Positions 1 through 7,807 of a stretch of DNA of 13,525 nt are shown one piece after another (position 1 is the stretch's first letter; every line of letters begins with the position of its first letter). The notes under the pieces were generated by a model that was not told the origin of the DNA, made no database searches, and saw only the letters and a list, made by a program, of their open reading frames with translations. Source of the DNA: Methylobacterium sp. (lineage in GTDB: Bacteria > Pseudomonadota > Alphaproteobacteria > Rhizobiales > Beijerinckiaceae); assembly GCA_020252865.1 (NCBI GenBank), contig JADCCH010000376.1:1-13525 (forward strand). The letters are read 5' to 3'. Both the position numbers and the translations under genes were made by a program.

Positions 1-1
1 C

Positions 2-109
2 CGGCCGGTCTATTATCCGCGTCCGGTTTATCGGCGCTGCGTGAAGCGCCCGCGTTGGGTCTGGACACCGCATGGCTATGTGCGCCGCTGGGTGCGCGTT
101 TGCCGGTGA
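2..109 (+). CDS. 3' end of a small Tyr/Arg/Trp-rich, probably secreted protein (partial)
   Basis: The frame starting at base 2 is open from the window edge to a TGA at 107-109 and gives the last 35 residues of a protein. The tail is strongly basic and aromatic, with motifs such as RPVYYPRPVYRR and WVWTPHGYVRRWVRVC, and two cysteines. This composition resembles the C-termini of small exported repeat proteins common in Hyphomicrobiales (GCG_CRPN type), which usually carry a signal peptide and a Gly/Cys-rich prefix, but that part lies outside the window. No enzymatic function can be inferred. The support is composition plus a weak hairpin after the stop, so a chance open frame cannot be excluded from 35 residues. 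Confidence 0.5.
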   Translation, partial: RPVYYPRPVYRRCVKRPRWVWTPHGYVRRWVRVCR

Positions 110-141
110 GCGGCTTGGCCCCAGGGGCGGGTATTGTCCAT

Positions 142-166
142 CCCCGAACCCGCGGGGCTTCTCGTT
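142..166 (+). terminator. weak candidate terminator after the edge gene
   Basis: A hairpin with a 5-bp perfect GC stem (CCCCG at 142-146 pairing with CGGGG at 153-157, 6-base loop) is followed by the pyrimidine-rich run CTTCTCGTTT. It lies 32 bases after the stop of the plus-strand fragment. The stem is short and the T-run is interrupted. On the minus strand no U-run follows the hairpin, so it would serve the methyltransferase gene poorly. Confidence 0.3.
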
Positions 167-910
167 TCAGGGAATGAAGGCAATGCGCGCCCGCCCCTCA
201 TGGATGGCCAGCGCTTCGGCCGTGAAACGTCCATCGGCATCATGCAGCACGAGAGGTGAGCCGATCGCGAGCGGGCCCCGTGAGCCCTTCACGCACCGCA
301 CCAGCAGGCGGATCGCATCCTCGCCCGCCCGCGGATGGATGAACCGCAGGCGGAGGCTGCCCAATCGCCCGTGCATCGCTGCGAGAACCGTCTCGATCGA
401 ATCGGCCCGATGGATCATCACCACTTGCCCGCGCGGCTTGAGGATGGAGGCCGCCCGGCGCATCCAGGCTTCCAGTGACGCACCGTCCTCCGCGCGCAGC
501 GCATGCGCACCCGCCTTGGTGGGTGACAGACGGGTGCGACGCGCCTCGAGAAACGGTGGATTGGTGAGCACGGCATCGAAGGCTTCGCGAAAATCGGCCA
601 GCGCGCCCCTTGCGAGAATATTCGCTTCCACGGCCTCAACGCGCGCCGCGAGGGCATTGGCCTCGATGTTCCGGCGCGACAGCGCCACCAGATCGGTCTC
701 CCGCTCGAACAGCGTCACCCGCGCTTCGGGCAAGGCGAGCGCAGCCGCCAGACCAACCAGTCCGGTCGAGGCACCGAGATCGGCAATGCGCAGGGCATCC
801 GGCGGCACAGCAGCCGCGAGCAGCACGCCATCCGTGCCGGCACGATGGCCGCGGGCGGGCTGAAAGAGCCGCAAGCGCCCCACGAGAAGCCTGTCGTCCG
901 TGATCTGCAT
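167..910 (-). CDS. TrmN6-like class I SAM-dependent methyltransferase (tRNA1(Val) adenine-N6 methyltransferase family)
   Basis: This 247-aa protein has the Rossmann methyltransferase layout. A conserved lead-in QPARGHRAGTDGVLLAA occupies residues 17-33. A SAM-binding motif I (IADLGASTGLVGL) sits at about 42-54, with an acidic residue at the end of the next strand (E69). The catalytic N6-adenine motif NPPF is at 117-120. NPPF together with the N-terminal block is typical of the YfiC/TrmN6 family, which methylates A37 of tRNA1(Val); the substrate here is inferred. I chose the ATG at 910 over an upstream one at 967 because GGAAAGG lies 6 bases before it and the family block starts soon after. 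The usual glycine-rich LGAGTG is LGASTG here. The gene is divergent from the polyprenyl synthase; the gap of about 100 bases presumably holds both promoters. Confidence 0.85.
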   Translation of the reverse strand: MQITDDRLLVGRLRLFQPARGHRAGTDGVLLAAAVPPDALRIADLGASTGLVGLAAALALPEARVTLFERETDLVALSRRNIEANALAARVEAVEANILARGALADFREAFDAVLTNPPFLEARRTRLSPTKAGAHALRAEDGASLEAWMRRAASILKPRGQVVMIHRADSIETVLAAMHGRLGSLRLRFIHPRAGEDAIRLLVRCVKGSRGPLAIGSPLVLHDADGRFTAEALAIHEGRARIAFIP

Positions 911-1011
911 GTCCAGCCTTTCCGGAGGGTGATCGCAAACGTTGCAATTCGCGTAGAGAGGGTGCAAGCGTCTTGAGGTCGCGAAGGCCGGGTGAAAAGA
1001 GGAATATTCCG

Positions 1012-2028
1012 TTGGGCGTGGTCGTTTCCTTCAACGAAAAGGTCGGGACGGAGGGCATCGAGCGCCTCGTGGCCCTCGTGCGCGATGACATGATGCGCGT
1101 GAACGAGATGATCCTCTCGCGGACGGGCTCCGAGGTCACGATGATCCCCGAGGTGGCCCAGCATCTCATCTCGTCGGGCGGCAAGCGCCTGCGTCCCATG
1201 CTCACTCTTGCCACCGCGCAGCTCTCGAATGTGCAGGGCGCGGGGCATATCCGCCTCGCGGCGGCCGTGGAATTCATGCACACGGCGACCCTGCTGCACG
1301 ATGACGTGGTGGATGAAAGCGACCTGCGGCGCGGCAAGCCTTCGGCGCGCAAGGTGTGGGGGAATGAGGCAAGCGTGCTGGTCGGTGATTTCCTGCTCGG
1401 TCAGGCGTTCCGCATGATGGTGGAGGTGGGTTCCCTGCCATGCCTCGATGTGCTTTCCACCGCCGCGGCCGTCATTGCCGAAGGCGAGGTGATGCAACTC
1501 GCGGCCGCCAAGAACACCTCGACCACCGAGGATGATTATCTCGCGGTGATCCGCTCGAAGACCGCCGCGCTTTTCGCGGCGGCGGCGGAAGTCGGCCCGC
1601 TGCTCGTGCCGGATTGCGATGAAGCGAAGCGTCGCGCCTGCCGCTCCTACGGCATGAATCTCGGTGTCGCGTTCCAGCTCATCGATGATGCTCTCGATTA
1701 TGGCGGTTCGGGCGCGAAGCTCGGCAAGAATGTCGGCGACGATTTCCGCGAGGGCAAGATCACCCTGCCCGTCGTGCTCGCCTTCCGGCGCGGCTCGGAC
1801 GAGGAGCGCGCCTTCTGGAAGCGAGCGCTGGAGCAGGGCCAGAATGATGATGCGGCGCTGGCCCGCGCTGTCGAACTTCTGAAGAAGCATCGCGCGCTGG
1901 AGGATGCGGTCGAGCGCGCCCGCCATTACGGCGAGGTGGCGAAGGATGCCCTCGCGCTCTTTCCGGTTTCGCCCATGCGCGAAGCCTTGAGCGAGGTCGT
2001 CGATTTCTGCCTCGCCCGCGCCTATTGA
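1012..2028 (+). CDS. long-chain trans-polyprenyl diphosphate synthase (quinone side chain)
   Basis: A 338-aa all-alpha isoprenyl diphosphate synthase that extends an allylic diphosphate with isopentenyl diphosphate units, most likely to make the ubiquinone side chain. The substrate-binding GGKRLRP is at 56-62. The first aspartate-rich motif DDVVD is at 97-101 and the second, DDALD, at 225-229. The residue five before the first motif is Ala92, small rather than aromatic, which fits long-chain products (C40-C50). Exact chain length cannot be read, though ubiquinone-10 is usual in this order. I chose the TTG at 1012 because AAAGAGGA (996-1003) lies 8 bases upstream and the resulting start, MGVVVSF, matches what I recall of homologues. 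A TTG at 973 and a GTG at 1018 are the in-frame alternatives. The stop abuts the stop of the convergent DinB gene. Confidence 0.92.
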   Translation: MGVVVSFNEKVGTEGIERLVALVRDDMMRVNEMILSRTGSEVTMIPEVAQHLISSGGKRLRPMLTLATAQLSNVQGAGHIRLAAAVEFMHTATLLHDDVVDESDLRRGKPSARKVWGNEASVLVGDFLLGQAFRMMVEVGSLPCLDVLSTAAAVIAEGEVMQLAAAKNTSTTEDDYLAVIRSKTAALFAAAAEVGPLLVPDCDEAKRRACRSYGMNLGVAFQLIDDALDYGGSGAKLGKNVGDDFREGKITLPVVLAFRRGSDEERAFWKRALEQGQNDDAALARAVELLKKHRALEDAVERARHYGEVAKDALALFPVSPMREALSEVVDFCLARAY

Positions 2029-2535
2029 TCAGGCCCGATCCGGCAGCAGGAACAGATCCGTATCATCCGGCCTGGCACCGGCTGCCGTCAGCATCGCGTG
2101 GATCTGCCCGCGATGATGGGTCTGGTGGTTGAAGAAATGCGCGACCAGCAGGCCATGCTGGCGCGACACTTCGCGACCGGCCGCGTTGGAATGCCAACGC
2201 ATCTCGCCCTTGAGCCATTCGGCCGGAACAGCCTCCGCCCAATCGAGGATCACCTGGTCGAGCGCGTGGCGCGCAGCCGCGAAATCCGCCCAGGCTTCGA
2301 AGCAACCGACCGAATCCGCGATGCCACCCTTCGGTTTTTCGGTGGCGCCGAAGCGCCACATCCAGATGGAATCACCCCAATAGAGGTGGTTGAAGGTGCC
2401 GGCGATGGAGCGGAAGAACGCTCCGCGATCCAATCGGCGGGCAGCATCTTCCAGTGCGGACGCCGCCTCGACAAGCGAGCGGTTCTGCCAGGCATTGTAG
2501 CGCGCCATCATCCGCGCGAATTCCGGTGTGATCAT
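2029..2535 (-). CDS. DinB-fold family protein (putative metal-dependent enzyme)
   Basis: A 168-aa protein of the DinB/YfiT-like four-helix bundle superfamily. It shows the typical N-terminus (FARMMARYNAWQNRSL, residues 6-21) and three likely metal ligands: His50 in FNHLYWGD, and His137 and His141 in HFFNHQTHHRGQ. Members include thiol transferases and damage-inducible proteins of unknown activity; no substrate can be named from the sequence. The ATG follows the ispE stop by only 3 bases (TGA ACG ATG), so translation is probably coupled and the gene is the last of the TPR-ispE-dinB operon. Its stop codon abuts that of the polyprenyl synthase gene. Confidence 0.88.
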   Translation of the reverse strand: MITPEFARMMARYNAWQNRSLVEAASALEDAARRLDRGAFFRSIAGTFNHLYWGDSIWMWRFGATEKPKGGIADSVGCFEAWADFAAARHALDQVILDWAEAVPAEWLKGEMRWHSNAAGREVSRQHGLLVAHFFNHQTHHRGQIHAMLTAAGARPDDTDLFLLPDRA

Positions 2536-2538
2536 CGT

Positions 2539-3411
2539 TCAGCTCGGAAGCTTCAGCCAGGTCGGTCGCGCCCACCATCCCCGCTCGACCTGCAGCCGGG
2601 CAGACGCCCCCGCACCCTCAGCATAATGGTCAAAGATCGCAAAGCAAGTGGCGCCGGAACCTGACATGCGCGCGAAACGGCAGCCGGGTGAGGCGCGAAG
2701 GGCCTCCAGCACTGCCCCGATCTCCGGCACGATCGCCTTGGCCGGTCCTTCCAGGTCATTGCGCGTGCCGGCCAGCACCTTGAGGTCACCGGGCGTTTCC
2801 ATCTTCATGGGTACGAAGCGATCGCCCGGTGAAAGGCCCAGTCCGGCGAAGACCGCACGCGTTTCGAGTGGCACGACCGGATTGACCAGCACCGCGGGGT
2901 ACCGGAGCCCATAGAGCCGGTTGCCCAGTTCATGCCCGATCCCATGCATCAGGCGCGGGGCGGTGGGATCGAGGCAGACCGGCACGTCCGCCCCGAGGGT
3001 ACGGGCTGCATCGGCGAGGCGCGCATCATCGACATCAATGGCGTTCAGCCGCGCGATGAGCCGCAGGGCCGCGCCGGCATCGCTGGAGCCGCCGCCAATG
3101 CCGGAGGCGACGGGAAGGTTCTTGACGAGCCGGAATGCACCGAGACGCAGGCGGCCGAATTGCGCGGTGGCCGCGCGCGCCGCCTTCAGCACCAGGTTGT
3201 CGTCGCCCGCGAGGCCGAAGGCGAAGGGCCCTTCCACCGCCAGTGCCAGTGGCCGATCCGGATCGAGTTCGAGTTCATCCCCGAAATCGGCGAAGGCCAC
3301 GAGGCTTTCGAGCGCATGATATCCATCGGCCTGCCGGCCGAGCACATGCAGGAAAAGATTGACCTTGGCCGGTGCGGATTCGCGAAACATGCGCGCCGCA
3401 TCACCCGCCAT
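2539..3411 (-). CDS. ispE: 4-diphosphocytidyl-2-C-methyl-D-erythritol kinase
   Basis: A GHMP kinase of the MEP pathway that phosphorylates the 2-hydroxyl of CDP-methylerythritol in the cytoplasm. Counting from the internal Met at 3390, [10 protein letters not shown] is at 7-16 with the catalytic Lys9. The ATP-binding [16 protein letters not shown] is at 93-108, and the catalytic Asp135 lies in GADVPV. The C-terminal GHMP motif [12 protein letters not shown] is also present. Length is 290 aa from the ATG at 3411 or 283 aa from the ATG at 3390; both suit the family. Neither start has a strong Shine-Dalgarno. The 3411 start overlaps the TPR stop by 11 bases and the 3390 start leaves a 10-base gap, so coupling is likely either way. 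It is the middle gene of the operon. Confidence 0.95.
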   Translation of the reverse strand: MAGDAARMFRESAPAKVNLFLHVLGRQADGYHALESLVAFADFGDELELDPDRPLALAVEGPFAFGLAGDDNLVLKAARAATAQFGRLRLGAFRLVKNLPVASGIGGGSSDAGAALRLIARLNAIDVDDARLADAARTLGADVPVCLDPTAPRLMHGIGHELGNRLYGLRYPAVLVNPVVPLETRAVFAGLGLSPGDRFVPMKMETPGDLKVLAGTRNDLEGPAKAIVPEIGAVLEALRASPGCRFARMSGSGATCFAIFDHYAEGAGASARLQVERGWWARPTWLKLPS

Positions 3412-5185
3412 TCGGCTTCGGAGCGGGCGAGGTGACCGCCGCGGATACATCCTCGAGGCCGTTCTCGAGCTTCTTCTCGATGGCGGCACGCTCTTCGGGA
3501 TCAGGCTTGAGATCAAGCGCCTGCTGCCATTTGAACAGGGCCTCGCGCCGCCGCCCGACCCGCCAGTAAGCATCCCCGAGATGGTCGTTGATCGTCACGT
3601 CGCCCGCGCGAAGCAGCACGGCCCGCTCGAGTTCACGCACGGCTTCCTCGTAGCGCCCGAGGCGGAAATAGGCCCAGCCAAGGCTGTCGACGATCGCGCC
3701 ATCCTGCGGCGCGAGCGAGACTGCCTCGCGCAGCATTTCGAAGGAGCGGTCGATGTTCATGTGCATGTCGACCCAGGAATAGGCCAGATAATTCAGAACA
3801 TTGGCCCGTTCGGCGCGTTCGCGCGCATTGCGTGGGCGCGGTGGCAGCAATTCGAGCGCCTTCAGGAAATCCGGCTCGGCCTTGGCCCATTGCTTCGAGC
3901 GCTCGTAGCCGATGGCGCGACCGAAAAAGAGCAGCCAATGCTTCTGCTCGACGTTTTTCGTAGCCTTGATGGCCGCCTCGTAGACTTCGATGGAGGCAAG
4001 CCAGTTCTTCTTCACGCGGTAGATGGAGCCCAGCGTATCCGCCGCCTCGATATCCTCGGGGTGGAGCGCAAGGAGCGCCTTCAGCGCCTCGATGGCCTCG
4101 TCCGTTTTCTCGAGCCTCTCCAAGGCCGCCGCGCGACCGATGGCGGCGCGATTGCCGAACACCGATGCCGGAGGAATGCGCGCATAGGTATCGGCTGCAC
4201 GCTGGTTCTGGCGCAACTGCTCGTAGAATTCCGCGATGGTCAACGTGATGAGTTCGTCGCGATCGGCGAGATAATGCGCGAACTGCATGTAGACGAGCGC
4301 CGTCAGCGGATCCCGTGCCGCAGAACCGAGGCTGCCGAGGCTGTAGAACACCTCCGCCACGCCCTCGCTGACATCTGCCGCGAGCGGATCGAGTTTCTCG
4401 CCCTTGAACAGGGTGAGTGACTGGGCATCAAGGAACGGCTGGCCGAGATTGCGTTCGCGCCATTGTCGGTAGATGCCTTGCGCCTCCGCGATGCGGCCCC
4501 GGCGCGACAGCAATCGCGCATAGGCATCGGCAAAGCGGATGGAAGAGGGATCGCTCTCATAGGCGCTCCTCAGCCGCTTTTCCGCCTCCGGAAACCGCTT
4601 GCCGACATCGGCCATCAGGCCGCCGAAGAAATCCCGGAACGGGCGGAGTTCTGGATCGGAGAAGCGATCGACCGTGCGCAGCGCGCCATCGAGATCCCCC
4701 GAGCCGACAAGCGTCCAGGCCCTGAGGAGCGACACGGTGAGATCGGTGCGGCGCTCATTGCCGCCAGCGCGGTCGAAGGCTGCGCGCGCACGCTGGAAAT
4801 CCTTCGCCTTCAAGGCGCGTACGCCCAAGGCGACATGCGCCAGCGAGTTGTCCCGATCGCGCTGGGCCAGCCGTTCCGCGAGGCGGAAGGCCTCCGTCAG
4901 CCGGCCATCGACGAGATTGGCGACAAAGGTCTGGTCGAGAAGCTCGGCGTTGCGCGGGTCCGCGCGCAGGGCCTCGGAGAAGAAATCCGCCGCGCCCGCG
5001 AGATCGCGGCTGGCATTCGCCACGATGCCCGCGATGAAGTTGCCGGAGGCACCGAGCGCTTCGAGACGGCGCGATCCGCCACCGGTGGGCGCGGCAAGGG
5101 CCGCTGGCGCCATCACCAATATCGAGGCAACGGCAAGCGCCCGCAAAGCCTTCGGCGTCAGACGATTTTTCGGGCAATCCGTCAT
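3401..5185 (-). CDS. exported tetratricopeptide-repeat protein
   Basis: A 594-aa protein with an N-terminal signal peptide: a basic start, the hydrophobic stretch [17 protein letters not shown] at about 16-32, and likely cleavage near residues 31-32. The rest is mostly helical TPR units. Clear examples read [16 protein letters not shown] near the N-terminus and, near the C-terminus, [20 protein letters not shown] and [19 protein letters not shown] arrays bind peptides and assemble complexes; the location is inferred as periplasmic or envelope, the partner is unknown, and no catalytic domain is seen. The start at 5185 was preferred over the open frame reaching 5356 because it directly begins a signal peptide and AGGGA lies 8 bases upstream. 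It is the first gene of the operon with ispE and dinB; the TPR-ispE adjacency is one I recall from other alphaproteobacteria. Confidence 0.88.
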   Translation of the reverse strand: MTDCPKNRLTPKALRALAVASILVMAPAALAAPTGGGSRRLEALGASGNFIAGIVANASRDLAGAADFFSEALRADPRNAELLDQTFVANLVDGRLTEAFRLAERLAQRDRDNSLAHVALGVRALKAKDFQRARAAFDRAGGNERRTDLTVSLLRAWTLVGSGDLDGALRTVDRFSDPELRPFRDFFGGLMADVGKRFPEAEKRLRSAYESDPSSIRFADAYARLLSRRGRIAEAQGIYRQWRERNLGQPFLDAQSLTLFKGEKLDPLAADVSEGVAEVFYSLGSLGSAARDPLTALVYMQFAHYLADRDELITLTIAEFYEQLRQNQRAADTYARIPPASVFGNRAAIGRAAALERLEKTDEAIEALKALLALHPEDIEAADTLGSIYRVKKNWLASIEVYEAAIKATKNVEQKHWLLFFGRAIGYERSKQWAKAEPDFLKALELLPPRPRNARERAERANVLNYLAYSWVDMHMNIDRSFEMLREAVSLAPQDGAIVDSLGWAYFRLGRYEEAVRELERAVLLRAGDVTINDHLGDAYWRVGRRREALFKWQQALDLKPDPEERAAIEKKLENGLEDVSAAVTSPAPKPNGG

Positions 5186-5489
5186 TCCATCATTCCCTGG
5201 CCTGGCGGGCCGCTGCGCGCGCTCGGCAATTCGGGCCATCAGGCAGCGGTGCCGCGGCACCGGTCGCTTCCGCCCGAATGACCCGGGTTCCGGGTAACAT
5301 CGAATGCCATCGAAACAAAGGCTTTTTGAAGGTTCGGCGTTGCCCTCGCGCAGCATTCATCTTGACGAAGTCGTGATGCGCAGGCGAGTGCGGGAGACAT
5401 GACGCAACGACCAAATCGTCGCAGAGAGGCAAGCAGAAGGTCGGAAGTTCGGCCTGTTGAAAAGCATCCCCCCAGGCGAGGGAGGTCCC
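5186..5489. other. 304-base intergenic stretch without a convincing gene
   Basis: This lies between the divergent TPR operon and the thioredoxin-like locus, so it should hold promoters for both. Short open frames cross it but have no typical start context or protein-like composition. It contains the perfect 16-base GC palindrome CGGTGCCGCGGCACCG at 5247-5262, about 60 bases upstream of the TPR start, and a TTGACG at 5362-5367 that could be a -35 element but has no good -10 at the right spacing. I see no tRNA and no GANTC site. Confidence 0.6.
5247..5262. promoter_or_regulatory. 16-base perfect GC palindrome upstream of the TPR operon
   Basis: CGGTGCCGCGGCACCG is a perfect inverted repeat with no spacer, 62 bases before the TPR start codon. 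It could be a regulator site or a hairpin in the mRNA leader. No T-run follows on either strand, so it is not an intrinsic terminator. GC-rich palindromes arise by chance more often in such a genome, so the support is modest. Confidence 0.3.
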
Positions 5490-5893
5490 ATGACGCTCTC
5501 CCGCCGTTCAATGATAGCCTTCGGTGGTCTGGCTCCTTCGGCCGGTTTCTTCACGTCCATGGCGGCTCACCGCCCCGCTTTGCCGATTACTTGAAGGAAT
5601 AATTCGAGGCGGCGCTGAAGGGCCCGGAGCCTGTTCTCGTGCATGTCCATGCCGATTGGTGTCCGGTCTGCAAGCGGCAGGAGCGCGCCTTCCAGCAGCT
5701 TTCCGAAAGCGCCGATTTCAAACGTTTCAACGCCATTCAGGTCAATTTCGACATGGATCAGGACTTCCGTCGGGCCTATGGTGTCAAAAATCAGTCCGTG
5801 ATCCTGATTTTCAGGGGCGGGAAGGAAGCGGCCCGCATCGGCGGCGTGACGGCCCCCTTGAAGATCGGCGAGTTCCTCGCTTCGGTGAAGTGA
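5490..5893 (+). pseudogene. disrupted secreted thioredoxin-fold protein gene
   Basis: An ATG at 5490, with AGGGAGG just upstream (5479-5485), opens a signal-peptide-like start with twin arginines (TLSRRSMIAFGG). That frame ends at a TGA (5592-5594) after 34 codons. The body of a thioredoxin fold continues in another frame: FEAALKGPEPVLVHV begins at 5603, followed by ADWCPVC (CPVC at 5660-5671) and the Ser-type variant of the cis-Pro loop, NQSVILIF. A TAA at 5600-5602 blocks that frame from upstream. Any single insertion or deletion that joins the two frames leaves either the TGA or the TAA, so at least two lesions separate this from an intact gene of about 130 codons. The body keeps the CxxC and the fold, which suggests recent inactivation, sequencing errors, or a re-start at GTG 5639. 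An intact copy would be an exported thiol-disulfide protein. Confidence 0.65.
5639..5893 (+). CDS. thioredoxin-fold fragment if translated from internal GTG
   Basis: This is the alternative reading of the locus above. A GTG at 5639, with GGAG about 10 bases upstream, would give an 84-aa product containing CPVC, the central helix and the last strands (ILIFRGGKEAARIGG). It would begin inside the first core strand (PVLVHVHADW) and lose the preceding helix and the export signal, so a folded, exported product is doubtful. The stop TGA at 5891-5893 is followed by a strong terminator, which shows that the 3' end of the transcription unit is intact. Confidence 0.4.
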   Translation: MHVHADWCPVCKRQERAFQQLSESADFKRFNAIQVNFDMDQDFRRAYGVKNQSVILIFRGGKEAARIGGVTAPLKIGEFLASVK

Positions 5894-5915
5894 GCGGTCC
5901 GCGAGGCTCACTAAA

Positions 5916-5947
5916 AACGGGCGGTTCCAGCCGCCCGTTATCTTTTT
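5916..5947. terminator. strong bidirectional rho-independent terminator
   Basis: A perfect 9-bp stem, AACGGGCGG (5916-5924) with CCGCCCGTT (5931-5939), encloses a 6-base loop. On the plus strand it is followed by ATCTTTTT. On the minus strand the stem is followed by TTT and then AG, adding to the two T's that end the stem. It sits between the convergent thioredoxin-like gene (stop 5893) and ETF-QO (stop 5966) and can end both transcripts. Confidence 0.9.
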
Positions 5948-5965
5948 CCGATGGTGCCTCGGGGC

Positions 5966-7654
5966 TCACATATTAGGATAGTTCGGACCTCCGCCACCTT
6001 CCGGCGCGACCCAGTTGATGTTCTGGGCCGGGTCCTTGATGTCGCAGGTCTTGCAGTGCACGCAGTTCTGCGCGTTGATCACGAAGCGCGGATCGGCCTT
6101 GGTCTGCTCATTCGCATAGACCACCTCATAGACCCCCGCCGGGCAATAGAGCCGGGCCGGCTCGCCATAGATTGGCAGGTTCTTCGCGATCGGAACCGAG
6201 GGGTCCTTCAGCTGCAGGTGAACCGGCTGGTCTTCCTCGTGGTTCGTGCCGGAAAGGAACACGCTCGAGAGCTTGTCGAAGCTGATCACGCCATCGGGCT
6301 TCGGATAGGTCTTGGGCGTCACTTCCGCGATCGGCTTCAGGCTGGCTGAATCCGCCTTGCCGTGCCTCTGGGTGCCGAAGAACGAGAAGCCGAGCAATCC
6401 GTTCGTCCACATGTCGATCGCGCCGAGCGGAATGCCGAGCCAGGTGCCGAAGCGAGACCAGAGCGGCTTCACATTGCGCACCTTCCACAAGTCCCTGCCG
6501 ATGAGGCTCGCGCGCCAGCTCTCCTCGTAGCTCGCCACCTCGTCATGCGCGCGCCCCCCGGCGATGGCCTTCGCCATGTGTTCCGCCGCGAGCATGCCAG
6601 AAAGCATCGCGTTGTGGCTGCCCTTGATGCGCGGCACGTTCACGAAGCCGGCCGAGCAGCCGATGAGCGCGCCTCCGGGGAAGGTGAGGCGCGGGACGCT
6701 CTGATACCCGCCCTCGGTGATGGCGCGCGCGCCGTAGGAGAGGCGCTTGCCACCCTCGAAAGTGTCGCGAACCATCGGATGGGTCTTGAACTGCTGGAAC
6801 TCGTCGAAGGGCGAAAGCGTCGGGTTCTCGTAGTTGAGATGCACCACGAAGCCCACGGCGACGAGATTGTCATCGAAATGATAAAGGAACGAGCCGCCGC
6901 CGGTTCTGGAATCGAGCGGCCAGCCGAAGGAATGCTGAACAAGCCCCTTCCGGTGCTTCTCCGGCTTCACCTGCCAGAGCTCCTTGAGGCCGATGCCGAA
7001 TTTCGCGTGGTCGGCATTCTTGTCGAGGCCGAACTTCGTGATCATGCGCTTGGAAAGATGGCCGCGCACCCCTTCGCCGAAGAGCGTGTATCTGCCCAGA
7101 AGCGCCATGCCGCGGGCAAAGCCGTCCTTCATTTCCCCCGAGCGCGAAATGCCCATGTCCCCGGTCGCGATGCCGATCACCGCGCCCGCCTCGTTGAAGA
7201 GAACTTCCTGCGCGGCGAAGCCGGGATAGATCTCCACGCCCAGGGCTTCAGCCCTCCTGGCCAGCCAGCGGCAGAGATTACCCAGCGAAATGATGTAGTT
7301 GCCGTGGTTGTTGAGCAGCTTCGGCATCAGGATGTTCGGCAGGCGGATGCCGCCCGCCGGACCCAGGAACAGGAAATGATCATCGCTCACGGGTGTTTTC
7401 ACCGGGCAATCCGGGTCTTCGCGCCAATCGGGGAGAAGCCTGTCGAGGCCGACGGGATCGATGACCGCGCCGGAGAGGATATGGGCGCCGACCTCGGACC
7501 CTTTCTCGACGACGACGACCGAAATCTCCGTGCCCGCCTCCGCCGCGATCTGTTTGAGCCGGATCGCCGCTGAGAGCCCGGCCGGCCCCGCGCCCACGAT
7601 CACGACATCATATTCCATCTGGTCGCGCTCGGGCAGCTCCAAATCCGTCGCCAT
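5966..7654 (-). CDS. electron transfer flavoprotein-ubiquinone oxidoreductase
   Basis: A 562-aa membrane-associated iron-sulfur flavoprotein that passes electrons from reduced ETF, loaded by acyl-CoA and amino-acid dehydrogenases, to ubiquinone. The FAD-binding DVVIVGAGPAGLSAA is near the N-terminus, with GxGxxG at 21-26. The ETF-QO hallmark GAHILSGAVIDP follows. The C-terminal 4Fe-4S domain has Cys504 (CPAGVYE) and Cys531, Cys534 and Cys537 (CVHCKTC). The protein ends with the family-typical GGGGPNYPNM, and its length matches the family. The start at 7654 is fixed by GAGGTGA five bases upstream; the open frame continues much further upstream but is not family sequence. No etfA or etfB is in the window. 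A good promoter with an internal palindrome lies upstream. Confidence 0.97.
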   Translation of the reverse strand: MATDLELPERDQMEYDVVIVGAGPAGLSAAIRLKQIAAEAGTEISVVVVEKGSEVGAHILSGAVIDPVGLDRLLPDWREDPDCPVKTPVSDDHFLFLGPAGGIRLPNILMPKLLNNHGNYIISLGNLCRWLARRAEALGVEIYPGFAAQEVLFNEAGAVIGIATGDMGISRSGEMKDGFARGMALLGRYTLFGEGVRGHLSKRMITKFGLDKNADHAKFGIGLKELWQVKPEKHRKGLVQHSFGWPLDSRTGGGSFLYHFDDNLVAVGFVVHLNYENPTLSPFDEFQQFKTHPMVRDTFEGGKRLSYGARAITEGGYQSVPRLTFPGGALIGCSAGFVNVPRIKGSHNAMLSGMLAAEHMAKAIAGGRAHDEVASYEESWRASLIGRDLWKVRNVKPLWSRFGTWLGIPLGAIDMWTNGLLGFSFFGTQRHGKADSASLKPIAEVTPKTYPKPDGVISFDKLSSVFLSGTNHEEDQPVHLQLKDPSVPIAKNLPIYGEPARLYCPAGVYEVVYANEQTKADPRFVINAQNCVHCKTCDIKDPAQNINWVAPEGGGGPNYPNM

Positions 7655-7708
7655 GCCTTTCACCTCACCCCATCCGCCGGCCCGAGAGGCGTTCGCCCCG
7701 AGCACGGA

Positions 7709-7737
7709 CATATAGTTTATATATAAACCAAGTTCAA
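7709..7737 (-). promoter_or_regulatory. sigma70-type promoter of the ETF-QO gene
   Basis: Read on the minus strand, TTGAAC (7737-7732) and TATATG (7714-7709) are separated by exactly 17 bases. The start of transcription would fall near 7702, giving a leader of about 48 bases before the ATG at 7654. The AT-rich block stands out in its GC-rich surroundings. The call rests on pattern only. Confidence 0.55.
7715..7728. promoter_or_regulatory. 14-base palindrome between -35 and -10 of the ETF-QO promoter (candidate operator)
   Basis: GTTTATATATAAAC is a perfect inverted repeat that fills the spacer of the predicted promoter. A repressor bound here would block RNA polymerase. The regulator is not identifiable from the site. 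The TATATA core could also act as a -10 element for the divergent uracil-DNA glycosylase gene. Confidence 0.45.
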
Positions 7738-7745
7738 TCCCGTCC

Positions 7746-7774
7746 TTGTTTTGGATACGGCCCACCCCTAGAAA
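7746..7774 (+). promoter_or_regulatory. weak candidate promoter for the uracil-DNA glycosylase gene
   Basis: TTGTTT (7746-7751) and TAGAAA (7769-7774) are spaced by 17 bases and lie about 35 bases upstream of the ATG at 7808. Each element keeps only part of the consensus. No LexA-type paired GTTC/GAAC site was found nearby. Confidence 0.25.
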
Positions 7775-7807
7775 AGCAAGCGCAACCGGCAGGGAGATCC
7801 GCGTTAA

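Noticed and set aside
715..1926. 403-codon minus-strand open frame opposite the polyprenyl synthase
   Set aside because: The plus strand carries both aspartate-rich motifs of a real synthase; the minus frame is a His/Arg-rich shadow.
3359..4420. Long plus-strand open frame (353 codons) opposite the TPR gene, and a similar one at 4463-5281
   Set aside because: Both are mirror frames of the GC-rich TPR coding sequence; they show no motif, and the minus strand has clear TPR units and a signal peptide.
6362..7573. 403-codon plus-strand open frame opposite ETF-QO
   Set aside because: It lies wholly inside a complete, motif-verified ETF-QO gene on the other strand; its Arg/Ala/His-rich composition is typical of a shadow frame.
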